The position numbers were made by a program, and so were the translations under genes. This document shows, in pieces, positions 35,902-45,682 of a DNA stretch of 55,289 nt (its first letter is position 1; every line of letters starts with the position of its first letter). This DNA comes from Cytophagales bacterium. GTDB taxonomy: Bacteria > Bacteroidota > Bacteroidia > Cytophagales > Thermoflexibacteraceae. The notes under the pieces are model-generated. The model was not told the DNA's origin, did no database searches, and saw only the letters and a list, made by a program, of their open reading frames with translations. Where the stretch lies: contig REAZ01000028.1 of NCBI GenBank assembly GCA_004294445.1, forward strand, positions 1-55,289. Direction: 5' to 3'.

Positions 35902-38379
35902 CTATTTTTTGATAAAGAGGAGTTCGCTTGCTTTTGTTTTTTCTATTTCTTCCTTGTTCATCATCATTTTGCGAAATTTCCCTTCGTTGTAAAGCGGTGC
36001 TTGGTCGGCATAGTGCTTGCTCATGAAATTGCCCGACTGCCCTGTAGGGAGTACACTGACCGCATTTTCCACATCAGCAAAGTCAATAATTATCCTTTTG
36101 GAAGGTCCCGCCGCTACTTGCTGAGTAGCATCTTTGGTAAGCAAGGCTTTTACATTATTGATGACTTCCGCACCTCCGTTCATGCCAAACGTACCTACAT
36201 TGAAAAAATAATTGAGTGGTTTTTGAACGCCCAAGGGATGCTTATGCTCCAATAAATGCACTTTACCCCATGTCCATTTATCCGTATCACCACCTAATTG
36301 GCTTTCCAAATTTTCTATAGTCTTATTAAATGCTTGCGTTAATATCTCCTTTCGAGTTTCTATCTTATCGTCAGTTTGCCTATTGTCCCACCAAATAGCA
36401 TCTTTATTTGCAAAAAGTTTGGGCATAGTGGCGAGTAAAAGATGTGTTTTGTGCAATGTTGTGAAGTCTTTTTCTCCCAATTCATCTAAGAAAAGACCTT
36501 CGGTAATGAAATATAAAAATTTGTGATAGATAGTAGGGGCAATATCAGTTACTTGATGATTTCCGTCCCATTTTTTCAATATTTCTATGGCGGGGTGTTG
36601 GTAAAGTTTGAGGGTATCGCTTTTTGCCGATTTTTCTTCTATAATGCTGAAAATTAACTTAATATGGTTTTGAACTGTGGCAGAAGTCGCATCAGTTATC
36701 ATTACTTTCATGTCCTCTGCTCCCCATTTTTCCTTTTTATCTTCCAACAACTGCACGATGCGTTTTGCTCTGTCGTCAGTGAGGTAGTAGCCCGAATGAA
36801 GTACACCATTTACGCTATCAGGCTGATTATTAGCAGAGTATAAGTACCCTTTTTCAGGATTAATATTTTGAGGGTTTTCTGTAAAGTTATAATATCCGTT
36901 TGGCTCGTCCTTGCCGCTTGCCCCGTCCAAGATGAGCATAGAATTGACGTGCGAAGGTCTATTCGGGATTTTGGCAGCCGCCCACCACGCTATATCGCCT
37001 TTTTGGTTGGCATACATAACGTTCACCCCCGGTGCATCTATGGTACTTACTGCTTCCTGTGCCTCGCTAAGTGTTCGAGAATGTCCTAATTTGTAAATCG
37101 CTTGCATGATTGCATTAGGCTGCTGTGTCATTGTCCACCAAACAGCTACAGGTGCAGTATTAATTTCATTTACATCTTTGAGAACGTCATTAATGATGGC
37201 TCCATGTTTGGAATTTCTGACTTCAAATGTTACTTCTTTGTCATTTTTTACCTTAATGACTTCCTTTCTTACCGTCAAATTTACCCATTTTTCATTCTCC
37301 CATACTTGATTTGGGTTTTCTGGATTTACTTTTTCTTGAAAAAAATCTGCATCATCATTTTCAAACATGGTAATTCCCCAGCCCGAAACGTCATTATGCC
37401 CGATAACGGCAAAAGGTATGCCCGCCAAATGATTGCCATAAATGCGTTGGTTTGGATATTCCAAATGTGCCTCGTACCATACGGCGGGCTGCGAATAGCC
37501 TATGTGCGCATCATTGGAAAGCAATGGCTTGCCCGATTTTGATTTTGCCCCGCTAATTATCCAGCCGTTGCTGCCATGAAAAAGAGGAACGGGTAACATT
37601 TCCGTTATTCTTGTGGTCAGTGCTGCTATGTGTGTCATTTGCTCATTATGGGCGGGGTGAAAGGCTTGCAAATTCGGTTGTTCGCCTGCCGTAGGTTTTG
37701 CTGCGTGCTGCTGCATCACAGGGATTTTCAACACGCTGCTGTCCGAATGAACAAGTAGGTCATTGTAATAATCCTTGCCTAATTTTTGGTAAATTTTGGT
37801 GATAAGAGGGTCAGTACGAAAGGCTTGAGCAAAGCCAAATGCCATATACGCACTTACCAAATAGCAATCTTTTGGTGTAAATTTGGCTTTGGGAATGTCT
37901 AAAATCGTAAACTCAATAGGCGTTTTATTGGAGGCTATAAACTGGTTGATGCCATCTAAGTAGGCATTTGCAGCTTGCTGATAGGGCAATGAATTGGTGC
38001 TAAAGAATGTTTGTGCTGATTTTTCGGCAATTTGCTCCATGCCGAGCGTGCGAAAAAGTTTGTCTGTTTCTATAAAATCTTTCCCCAAAATTTCGGATAG
38101 CCTCCCCGAAGCTACCCTGCGAATCATCTCCATCTGAAAAAGCCGTTCTTGGGCGTGCAGGTAGCCAAGCGAGCGATAGGCATCCGTTTCGCTTTGTGCG
38201 TAGATGTGCGGAATGCCATATTCATCGAAAAGAACTTTGACAGGGTTTGCCAAATTATCGATGGCGAGTTCCCCTTCCATTTGTGGTTTTAGGCTCACTA
38301 AGTAGCCATACATAAATACTCCTGCGGTAAAAAGAATCAGTAGGAGCATTCCAAAGATTTTTGCGATTGTACTTTTCAT
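35902..38379 (-). CDS. Penicillin acylase family (S45) protein
   Basis: This 825-aa Ntn-hydrolase precursor starts best at ATG 38379, giving a membrane segment at about residues 8-28. An in-frame upstream ATG at 38442 adds 21 residues without a signal. The alpha region holds VLFDEYGIPHIYAQSETDAYRSLGYLHAQERLFQMEM (50-86). The spacer is about residues 215-268, and the N-terminal nucleophile of the mature beta chain is S270 in FHGSNGWIISG. NDAHIGYSQPAVWYE follows. Members hydrolyse amide bonds of penicillins or acyl-homoserine lactones in the periplasm; the substrate here is open. Confidence 0.93.
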   Translation of the reverse strand: MKSTIAKIFGMLLLILFTAGVFMYGYLVSLKPQMEGELAIDNLANPVKVLFDEYGIPHIYAQSETDAYRSLGYLHAQERLFQMEMIRRVASGRLSEILGKDFIETDKLFRTLGMEQIAEKSAQTFFSTNSLPYQQAANAYLDGINQFIASNKTPIEFTILDIPKAKFTPKDCYLVSAYMAFGFAQAFRTDPLITKIYQKLGKDYYNDLLVHSDSSVLKIPVMQQHAAKPTAGEQPNLQAFHPAHNEQMTHIAALTTRITEMLPVPLFHGSNGWIISGAKSKSGKPLLSNDAHIGYSQPAVWYEAHLEYPNQRIYGNHLAGIPFAVIGHNDVSGWGITMFENDDADFFQEKVNPENPNQVWENEKWVNLTVRKEVIKVKNDKEVTFEVRNSKHGAIINDVLKDVNEINTAPVAVWWTMTQQPNAIMQAIYKLGHSRTLSEAQEAVSTIDAPGVNVMYANQKGDIAWWAAAKIPNRPSHVNSMLILDGASGKDEPNGYYNFTENPQNINPEKGYLYSANNQPDSVNGVLHSGYYLTDDRAKRIVQLLEDKKEKWGAEDMKVMITDATSATVQNHIKLIFSIIEEKSAKSDTLKLYQHPAIEILKKWDGNHQVTDIAPTIYHKFLYFITEGLFLDELGEKDFTTLHKTHLLLATMPKLFANKDAIWWDNRQTDDKIETRKEILTQAFNKTIENLESQLGGDTDKWTWGKVHLLEHKHPLGVQKPLNYFFNVGTFGMNGGAEVINNVKALLTKDATQQVAAGPSKRIIIDFADVENAVSVLPTGQSGNFMSKHYADQAPLYNEGKFRKMMMNKEEIEKTKASELLFIKK

Positions 38380-38486
38380 TATTTTGGGAGTGCTATCATT
38401 TTGTTTCCCAAAAATAAATGAAATTTTTATATTTTTTAGCAAAAGACGGCATCTTTATAACTTTGTCAAAGTTAGCCATATAATAC

Positions 38487-39260
38487 TTACTTCATCGCTG
38501 CCAAATCTACTACTATGCCATCATAGCCATTTTTTGCCTTCAAAACTTCGTTGTAGGTCATGGCAGACCGCCTCGATTGGAAGGGTCCTAAAATAATTTC
38601 ATAAACAGATTTGCCCTCTTTTTCGTCTAAGTGAACAATGATATTGCGGTGGAAATAACCTTGTAGTTCTTTTATTTTTTCTACGGCTTTCTCGTAGTTC
38701 TCATATATTCCCATTCTTACGCCATAGCCCTCCGATTTCTGCGGGTCTAAATGAATTTTGTAAAGTCCTTTGCCCTTGGGCTGCACAAAAGCCGCGCGCG
38801 GAGGGTCATCATTTTTATAGAGATAAGCCCCTGTAGGTTCGCCGCGAATAGTAACATTTCTTTGAAGCAGTGCTATCATTTGCTTGGCATCCAAAAAGCC
38901 ATCTATCCTTTCGGAAACCATGCCTTCTGGGGTAAAAACAATCATCATAGGAAAAAAAGCAACGTCATATTTTTCTGCTATTTTTTTCCCTTCTGTGATA
39001 GTAGCCTCTGCATCAGCCGCATAGCCATAATAGTTCGCTCCTGCATACTTGCCCAAGGCGGCATCATTAAAGATGGTTTCATTCATTTTTTTGCAGGGCA
39101 TACACCAATTTGTATAAAAATAAACAAAATAGGATTTATTTTCTTTCCTTGCTTTTGCCTGCATTTCGGCAAATTTACCATTGTAGAAAGTAAGTCCTTG
39201 TGCTTTTGCCAAGCATGGTAAGCCCAAGAGGAGCAGCATTAAAAAAAGTTTTACGTGCAT
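38487..39260 (-). CDS. Exported thioredoxin-fold protein with C-terminal SPOR-like domain
   Basis: This 257-aa protein has a signal peptide (residues about 3-20, ending AKAQ) and a thioredoxin domain with the CMPC active site at 53-56 (FYTNWCMPCKKM). A probable cis-proline is in FFPMMIVFTPEG. From about residue 166 a second domain reads GVRMGIYENYEKAVEKIKELQ, EIILGPFQSRRSAMTYNEVL and GIVVDL at the end. These are features of SPOR domains, which bind denuded peptidoglycan. This implies a periplasmic thiol-disulphide protein held near the cell wall. The combination is uncommon. It follows lnt on the same strand by 10 nt. Confidence 0.85.
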   Translation of the reverse strand: MHVKLFLMLLLLGLPCLAKAQGLTFYNGKFAEMQAKARKENKSYFVYFYTNWCMPCKKMNETIFNDAALGKYAGANYYGYAADAEATITEGKKIAEKYDVAFFPMMIVFTPEGMVSERIDGFLDAKQMIALLQRNVTIRGEPTGAYLYKNDDPPRAAFVQPKGKGLYKIHLDPQKSEGYGVRMGIYENYEKAVEKIKELQGYFHRNIIVHLDEKEGKSVYEIILGPFQSRRSAMTYNEVLKAKNGYDGIVVDLAAMK

Positions 39261-39269
39261 ATATAATAT

Positions 39270-40910
39270 TTATTTTTTGACCAATTTGTTTTTTACCAAA
39301 GATGCAATAAGCATAAAACACGCCAAAAACGCCATAATTCTACCAATATAATCGCCCATTTGTGCGTAAAAAGTCATTTCAGTATTTGCCTTGATGCTGT
39401 TTCGCATAGCCAGCATTTCATCATAGTTGGAGAGTGCTATAAAATCTCCACGCTGATTGATGAAACCCGAAATACCAGTATTGGCGGCTCTTGCTACACT
39501 TCGGCGTGTTTCTATGGCTCGTAGGCTTGCGTGGGCAAGGTGCTGAACGTGTCCTGCCGTATTGCCCCACCAGCCATCGTTGGTGATAATACATATCAGA
39601 TTTGCCCCTTTTTTGATGTAATCAGTAACAAATTCGCCATAAATAGACTCGTAACATATCACAGGGGCAAAACCTATCTTGTCCTTGTTAAAGAACACAG
39701 AACGCTCTTTTTGTACGCCCAAATCGCCTGCTATGCCCCCCAGATTTATCATAAATGCCCTGCCAAAAAGTTTGAAAACTTCCCGTAGTGGATTGGTTTC
39801 TACGCCTACCACTAATTTTGATTTGTGATAAATTTCTATTTTTCTGTTGTTTCCCACAAACAATCCTGCATTAAAATAATCGTAAAAATAGCCATCAGAA
39901 ACCCTTGCTGTGGGGGTTGAGTCAGCCTTGTCGTAAAGCACGTAGGTATCAGCCCCAGCCAAAAACGACAGATTAGGGTATTTGCTTTGCAAGAATTGCA
40001 TACGCTGCACAGCCTCTACCATCATGACATCTTTTTCCACAAAAGCCTCATGCAGAGAAGTTTCGGGGAAAGCAACCAAAGCGGTTTTGTCTGTAATTTG
40101 GGCTTCTGAAAGTGTAAAATAACGGTTTACTTGCTCATTATAAGGGATATAAGTCGGGTTGCTGCCGCCTGTATGGGCATTGTACGTAAATTTTTCCTCA
40201 AAGCAGTCAAAGTTGGGCTGTACTACCACTATTTCCACTTCTTTGCCTTTTTCCTCGTGGGTGAAATACAAATAATAAGAAAAAACAATAGGCAAAAGCA
40301 CAAGTAGCAAACTTAGCTTGTATGCTTTTTGGTGAAATAACACCTGAAAAATGGAGATATTTATCCACAAAGCCCATAGAGAGCCGCCAAAAAAACCCGT
40401 ATATTCATACCATTGCACCCATTTCGGAGTAAAAGCGAAGGCGTTGCCAATGAGTAGCCATGTCCAAGAAAGCGACCAATGCAGATGTACGTACTCAAAA
40501 GTGAGCCAGCAAGCAATGAAAGCCAAGTAGCCAAATTTATTTTTCGAGTGCTTTTTTATCCAATGGAAAAACAAAACGGGCAAAGTCATCAGGGCGGAGT
40601 TAGCAAGGAAAGCGGCGATGCTTCCCCCAATAGTAGAATTCCAAATCCACCAAGTAGAAATAACGTTCCAAGTAACGATGGCTATATAGGAATGTAGCCA
40701 AAGTTTGAGCATAGGGCGTTTGTATTTTGTGCTATTTTCTGTGATATATTTTTCTATTGCCAAAAGAGGCACAAAAGCAAAAAAAACAAGAAAAGTAGTG
40801 TATTGATACCAAGAAAGTCCCGCTAAAAGTCCACTTAGCACAGACAAAAAAAGCAAGTAATAAGGCTTTTGGGACAGATTTTCAATTTTTTCTTGAAGGG
40901 AGTTTTTCAT
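39270..40910 (-). CDS. lnt: Apolipoprotein N-acyltransferase
   Basis: This 546-aa inner-membrane enzyme transfers an acyl chain to the N-terminal cysteine of lipoproteins, the last step of their maturation. It has six or more N-terminal helices (about 20-210) and a periplasmic nitrilase domain. The triad is Glu in FPETSLHE, Lys in YHKSKLVVGVE and Cys in PVICYESIYGE. One C-terminal helix ends the protein. Start at ATG 40910 avoids a 19-residue extension without support. The enzyme serves the many lipoproteins in this window. Confidence 0.95.
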   Translation of the reverse strand: MKNSLQEKIENLSQKPYYLLFLSVLSGLLAGLSWYQYTTFLVFFAFVPLLAIEKYITENSTKYKRPMLKLWLHSYIAIVTWNVISTWWIWNSTIGGSIAAFLANSALMTLPVLFFHWIKKHSKNKFGYLAFIACWLTFEYVHLHWSLSWTWLLIGNAFAFTPKWVQWYEYTGFFGGSLWALWINISIFQVLFHQKAYKLSLLLVLLPIVFSYYLYFTHEEKGKEVEIVVVQPNFDCFEEKFTYNAHTGGSNPTYIPYNEQVNRYFTLSEAQITDKTALVAFPETSLHEAFVEKDVMMVEAVQRMQFLQSKYPNLSFLAGADTYVLYDKADSTPTARVSDGYFYDYFNAGLFVGNNRKIEIYHKSKLVVGVETNPLREVFKLFGRAFMINLGGIAGDLGVQKERSVFFNKDKIGFAPVICYESIYGEFVTDYIKKGANLICIITNDGWWGNTAGHVQHLAHASLRAIETRRSVARAANTGISGFINQRGDFIALSNYDEMLAMRNSIKANTEMTFYAQMGDYIGRIMAFLACFMLIASLVKNKLVKK

Positions 40911-40986
40911 CTGATTTGTTTGCGATTCTTTTTTGTCCAAAGGTAAGCAAAACGTCCAAATTAGCAAAACTTCTATGCGTTTCGTC

Positions 40987-42564
40987 TTATTTTTCTAAAA
41001 TTTTGAACTCTACTCGTCTATTTTGCTTGCGTGTTTCTTCGCTTGCATTATTCGCTATTGGCTTTGCGCCTCCGTAGCCTACCGTTTTTATTCTATCCTC
41101 TCTGATTCCATTTTCCACCAAATACTCTTTCACTTTTTTTGCCCTTTCTTGCGAAAGCACCAAGTTTTTTTTGGGAATGCCTACGTTGTCTGTATGTCCT
41201 GCAATCTCAATCACCATGCTCGGATAGGTTTTCATCATATCGAGCAACTGATTTAGCTCATCATTGGAAGTTGGTAATAGAATCGCTTTGCTCTGCACAA
41301 AAAAAAGATTGTTGAGTTGGATAGACGTGCCTGCCTCTATAGGTACTAAGTAAATATTTTTTTCTATCTCTGTGTAAGTCTTTAGCCCTGTGAGGTCTAT
41401 ATTTTCTTTGATGGAAAAAAAGCCTTCTTTTTCTGCAAAGTAGCTATAACTCTTGTCTTTGGGAAGATATATTTTATAGCTACCATCTTTGGGGTCAGCA
41501 CTTGCCGTGCCTACGTTTTTATTGGTTTTGAGGTCTGTATAGCTGATTGCGGTATTGATAGGCTCATTTGTTTTTCGGTTCAGTACCTTTCCAAAGACCA
41601 TGCCTACGGGTTCGGGGCGCGCGGCATCTTGAATTTCTACTTTGAAAACATCTGCATTTTCGCCATAATTTTGCCCGCCAGACGAAAAATAAGCTACATT
41701 TCCTTTGGCAGTCATGGTAAATTCACAGTCCCAATTCGGGGTATTTACTTTTGAGCCTAAGTTGAGCGGCTCCGACCATTTTTGCCAAGAATCATCTAAG
41801 CGTTTGCAGACGAAAACGTCCAAATTTCCGTATCCTTTCCTGCCATCTGTCGAAAAATACAAGGTTACATTGTCTGCTGCCAAGAACGGCGAACCGTCAA
41901 TACCCGCCGTATTGATGCCGCTTCCCAGATTTAACGGCTCACTGAATAGCCCATCTGCACCTAAAAACGACACATAAATATCTTGCTTGCCAAAAGTAGT
42001 GCTGTTATTGGCATACGAGATGAGCAAAATTCGCTTATCTACCGAAATACTCATCCATGCTACGTCCGTTTTCCAGCTAAAACCTTTTATTCTGATGCTT
42101 TTTGGGCTGCTCCAGCCCGCAATAGTTCGCTCCGAAGTCGCTATGTTGGTAACACCTTCTGTAAAATTTATGTTGTATTGGTCGTACAGAAAAAGCGTAT
42201 TCCCATCGCCAGAGATACCCAAAATAGCATTATTTGAGCCTGTATTGAGGGGGCTGCCGATGTTTTGCATTTCGCTGAAAGAGCCATCGGCTTGCAAAGT
42301 AGCTATCCAAATATCTTCATCTCTTGCGTTAGAGGGAGTTATGCCTACATTTTTTGGGTGAGCTACCCTATACACAAACAAATATTTGCCATCTGCCGAT
42401 ACTACAGGCTGCCCTTCGTAATAAACAGAGTTTACCTGCGTGCCTAACTTAGTTTTTGCATATACAGATTCGGCATTTGCAACAGTCTTTATATCAGTGC
42501 GTTGGGCTAAAATTGAGTGACTAAAAATAAGTATAAAACAGAGAAAAAATAGGTATTTTTGCAT
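40987..42564 (-). CDS. PD40-OmpA family outer-membrane protein
   Basis: This 525-aa exported protein (signal ending ILAQ near residue 20) has several PD40-type WD-like repeats. These include DGKYLFVYR, DGNTLFLYD, LFSEPLNLGSGINTAGIDGSPFLAADNVTLYFSTDG and GNVAYFSSGG. A short carboxypeptidase-regulatory-like beta domain follows at about residues 325-395. A C-terminal OmpA peptidoglycan-binding domain holds IEIAGHTDNVG and NRRVEFKI. It probably links the outer membrane to the cell wall. It is the first gene of a minus-strand envelope cluster with lnt and the thioredoxin-SPOR gene. Confidence 0.92.
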   Translation of the reverse strand: MQKYLFFLCFILIFSHSILAQRTDIKTVANAESVYAKTKLGTQVNSVYYEGQPVVSADGKYLFVYRVAHPKNVGITPSNARDEDIWIATLQADGSFSEMQNIGSPLNTGSNNAILGISGDGNTLFLYDQYNINFTEGVTNIATSERTIAGWSSPKSIRIKGFSWKTDVAWMSISVDKRILLISYANNSTTFGKQDIYVSFLGADGLFSEPLNLGSGINTAGIDGSPFLAADNVTLYFSTDGRKGYGNLDVFVCKRLDDSWQKWSEPLNLGSKVNTPNWDCEFTMTAKGNVAYFSSGGQNYGENADVFKVEIQDAARPEPVGMVFGKVLNRKTNEPINTAISYTDLKTNKNVGTASADPKDGSYKIYLPKDKSYSYFAEKEGFFSIKENIDLTGLKTYTEIEKNIYLVPIEAGTSIQLNNLFFVQSKAILLPTSNDELNQLLDMMKTYPSMVIEIAGHTDNVGIPKKNLVLSQERAKKVKEYLVENGIREDRIKTVGYGGAKPIANNASEETRKQNRRVEFKILEK

Positions 42565-42821
42565 AATAATGGAATTTTGATTGTTTATAAAAAGATGGCA
42601 GATGTGCGAGCTTTGTTCAAGACAAATATAGAATAAAAGTGTTCATATTTTGTCAAAATAAGTTATTTTAATAGGAGTTACATGAAGTTTACTCACTGAT
42701 ATAGGTGCGATTATTAGTTTTTTAGCTTAAATTTGCGGCTCATAAAAGACAAGTAATTGAAAAAATTTAAAGCGGTTCGTTGCTTCGAACAGACAATAGA
42801 TTTCAAATAAATATAATTCTC

Positions 42822-43562
42822 ATGTACTTAAACAAAAAAGTAGTTATCGTCATGCCCGCCTATAATGCCTCAAAAACAGTGGGGCAAACCTATGAGGAAA
42901 TTCCCTTCGATATCGTAGATGAGGTCATTTTGGTAGATGACGCAAGCAAAGACGACACAAGCGAAGTAGCTAAATCTTTGGGTATCAATTATATAATAAA
43001 ACATGAAAAAAACAAAGGCTACGGCGGCAATCAGAAAACTTGCTATAACAAAGCCTTAGAAATAGGAGCAGATATTGTGGTCATGCTGCACCCCGACTAC
43101 CAATATACGCCCAAACTTATCACAGCAATTGTTTCTATTATTGGGCAGGGGCTGTATCCTGTCGTTTTTGCTTCTCGTATCTTAGGCAAGGGCGCACTCA
43201 AAGGGGGAATGCCTATGTATAAATATATTGCCAATCGATTTCTGACGCTGTTTCAGAATATACTGATGGGGCAGAAACTCTCCGAATACCATACGGGCTA
43301 CCGAGCCTACAGCAAAGAGGTGCTGGAAAAGATTCATTATGCAAAAAACTCTGACGACTTTGTTTTTGACAATCAGATGATTGCACAAATATTTTTTCAC
43401 GATTTTGAGATAGGAGAGGTTACTTGCCCTACCAAATATTTTGACGAGGCTTCCTCTATCAATTTTAGCCGAAGCGTAAAGTACGGCATGGGCGTATTAG
43501 GCGTTTCATGCAGGTATTTTTTTGCAAAATCTGGTATTTGGTCTTGGGAAATTTTGAAATAG
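42822..43562 (+). CDS. Glycosyltransferase family 2, DPM1/GtrB-like
   Basis: This 246-aa protein, starting at ATG 42822, has the GT-A nucleotide-sugar fold. VVIVMPAYNASKTV is at the N-terminus, the first acidic pair is in VDDASKDDT (39-46), KNKGYGGNQKTCYNKAL follows, and HPDYQYTPKL is the metal motif. LSEYHTGYRAY closes the acceptor site. There are no C-terminal membrane helices, as in soluble dolichyl-phosphate-mannose synthase-like enzymes. Sugar and acceptor are unknown. Synthesis of a polyprenyl-linked sugar for surface glycans is likely. An upstream in-frame start at 42780 is unsupported. Confidence 0.9.
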   Translation: MYLNKKVVIVMPAYNASKTVGQTYEEIPFDIVDEVILVDDASKDDTSEVAKSLGINYIIKHEKNKGYGGNQKTCYNKALEIGADIVVMLHPDYQYTPKLITAIVSIIGQGLYPVVFASRILGKGALKGGMPMYKYIANRFLTLFQNILMGQKLSEYHTGYRAYSKEVLEKIHYAKNSDDFVFDNQMIAQIFFHDFEIGEVTCPTKYFDEASSINFSRSVKYGMGVLGVSCRYFFAKSGIWSWEILK

Positions 43563-43674
43563 CTTCCTTTGTTATTGAATTGTTAATAATCTCAAAATAC
43601 GCAACTTATGAATGATGTTTGATGTATAACCAATGTAACGCAACAGTCAGTTATTAGCCTAATATATTAATCTT

Positions 43675-44484
43675 ATGAAAAATAGCATTTTAGCATTTAC
43701 ACTCTTTTTTTTGATGTCTTCTTTCATCATTATTTCTGATGACAAGAATTACAGAACCGTAAAACATAACGGATTTACGAGAGGCGAAAAATTAACCTAC
43801 TTGGTACATTACGGTTTCATCAATGCGGGGGAGGCTACCGTAGAAATGAACAAGGAACTACATACCCTCAACGACCGCCCCTGCTACAGAGTAGAAATAA
43901 AAGGAAAAACTATAGGCTTGATTACCACTACTTTTGATGTAGATGATAGTTGGATTTCTTACATAGATACGCTTGCAGTCATTCCACACCAGTTTGCCCG
44001 CAAAATCAAAGAAAACAATTACCGCAAAGAGGAAGTTACTTTTTTTGACCATATCAGGAAAAAAGCAACCGTAAAATCGGTTACAGGCACTGACCCCGAA
44101 GTGAAAAAAGATTTCAGCGTACCTGCTAACGTGCAGGACATGGTAAGCGGTTATTATTTCCTTCGAACACTTGACTTCGACAAATACAAGGCAAAAGATA
44201 CTATAGTGATTGATGGATTTTTTGAGGAAAAAGTATATAGCCTCAAAGTGGTTTACAAAGGGAAGGAAAAACTACAGACCAAATTTGGCAGAATACAAAC
44301 AGCGGTGCTTTCTCCTATTATGCCCGAAAATGCCCTTTTTGATGGCAGAGATGCTATCCGTTTCTATGTTTCGGACGACCCAAACAGAGTCCCTATCAAG
44401 ATAGAAGCCCGAATGTTTGTAGGAGCTATTGAGCTTGACCTCATCGACCACAAGGGCTTGGTGAGCAAGTTTAGAAAAAAATAA
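43675..44484 (+). CDS. DUF3108 domain-containing exported protein
   Basis: This 269-aa protein has a short signal sequence (about residues 4-20) and a DUF3108 beta-barrel-like body. Family features are FTRGEKLTYLVHYGFINAGEATVEM near residue 35, DDSWISYIDTLAVIPHQFARKI and a C-terminal PIKIEARMFVGAIELDL. It lies 15 nt before the lycopene cyclase gene and is probably cotranscribed. No function is established for the family; the barrel form suggests binding of a lipid-like ligand, which is inference. Confidence 0.85.
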   Translation: MKNSILAFTLFFLMSSFIIISDDKNYRTVKHNGFTRGEKLTYLVHYGFINAGEATVEMNKELHTLNDRPCYRVEIKGKTIGLITTTFDVDDSWISYIDTLAVIPHQFARKIKENNYRKEEVTFFDHIRKKATVKSVTGTDPEVKKDFSVPANVQDMVSGYYFLRTLDFDKYKAKDTIVIDGFFEEKVYSLKVVYKGKEKLQTKFGRIQTAVLSPIMPENALFDGRDAIRFYVSDDPNRVPIKIEARMFVGAIELDLIDHKGLVSKFRKK

Positions 44485-44499
44485 TCGCTAATTTGCAGT

Positions 44500-45663
44500 A
44501 TGAATCAATACGACTACATCATCATAGGAGGAGGATGTGCGGGACTTAGCTTGGCTTACCATCTCAATAGCAGCACATTAAGCAATAAAAAAGTCCTTAT
44601 CATAGACAAAGAGCAAAAAAATAAAAATGATAGAACTTGGTGCTTCTGGACTGACCAAAGTACCAAGTTTGACCATATCGTTTATAAATCTTGGAAAAAC
44701 ATTGAGTTTTTGAGTGAAAATTTTGTCCTAAACGCCCCTTTGCACAATTTTACTTACAAAATGATTCGAGGGGCTGATTTTTATAAAGAAACGCTACAGA
44801 CTATCGGACAAAATCCGAACTTTCATATCACTCACGAGGCAGTAATTAGTACAGAGGAAGTTGATAATAAGGTACTTATCAAAACATCTTCTCAAGAATA
44901 CCTCGCTCATTGGGTATTTGATTCCCGATTTGATAGTACAAATTTTTGTACAGAAATGCCTGAAAATCATTATCTTATGCAGCACTTCAAAGGCTGGGTA
45001 ATAGAAACTGAAGAAAAAGTCTTTGATACCAGCAAGATTCGTATGTTTGACTTTCGCACCGAGCAGGGCAAGGAAGTTCGTTTTTTCTACATTTTGCCAT
45101 TTTCCCCAACCGAAGCCTTAGTAGAATATACTTTGTTTTCCAAATACCTGATAGCAGAAGAAGAATATGATGAAAAATTGAAAAATTACATTCATCACCA
45201 GCTCCAAATCGATAAATATCAAATCAAAGACACCGAATTTGGCATTATTCCCATGACAGACTACAAGTTTGGGCGCAAAAAAGGCAGGAAAATAATGAAG
45301 ATTGGCATTGGTGGCGGCAGAGCAAAACCTTCGACAGGCTATGCTTTTTATCGGATTCAGCAAGATTCTGCGCAAATAGTAAAGTCATTGGAAGCAAGCG
45401 AGCAGCCGTTTTACAGACAAAAAAATGACAAGCAATACCAAATTTATGATGCCTTGATTCTCAATATTATGAATAGAAAAGGGGAAAGTATCAAGGAGAT
45501 TTTCACCGAACTATTTAAAAATAATCCGATAGAACGAGTCTTATCTTTTTTGAACGAAAGCACCAATATTTATACAGATTTCTTGCTCATGTCCTCCGTA
45601 CCGCCTATGCCATTTTTAAAATCCATCAAAAATGTTTTTTTGAGTAGGAAATTAGTAAAATAA
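44500..45663 (+). CDS. crtY: Lycopene beta-cyclase
   Basis: This 387-aa flavoprotein converts acyclic lycopene ends to beta rings in carotenoid synthesis. It has the dinucleotide motif IIIGGGCAGLS (residues 7-17), DRTWCFW near residue 45, FKGWVIETEE near 163, and GGGRAKPSTGYAF near 271. This is the cyclase signature of the bacterial CrtY type. The N-terminal beta-alpha-beta fold binds FAD or NAD(P). Other crt genes are absent from the window, so the pathway must be finished elsewhere. Pink, orange or yellow pigmentation is a likely trait. Confidence 0.92.
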   Translation: MNQYDYIIIGGGCAGLSLAYHLNSSTLSNKKVLIIDKEQKNKNDRTWCFWTDQSTKFDHIVYKSWKNIEFLSENFVLNAPLHNFTYKMIRGADFYKETLQTIGQNPNFHITHEAVISTEEVDNKVLIKTSSQEYLAHWVFDSRFDSTNFCTEMPENHYLMQHFKGWVIETEEKVFDTSKIRMFDFRTEQGKEVRFFYILPFSPTEALVEYTLFSKYLIAEEEYDEKLKNYIHHQLQIDKYQIKDTEFGIIPMTDYKFGRKKGRKIMKIGIGGGRAKPSTGYAFYRIQQDSAQIVKSLEASEQPFYRQKNDKQYQIYDALILNIMNRKGESIKEIFTELFKNNPIERVLSFLNESTNIYTDFLLMSSVPPMPFLKSIKNVFLSRKLVK

Positions 45664-45682
45664 AGTGTGTTTTTGGCAAAAG

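Noticed and set aside
36001..37542. Plus-strand open frames inside the penicillin acylase gene
   Set aside because: Antisense shadows with no protein features; the minus-strand gene is complete and conserved.
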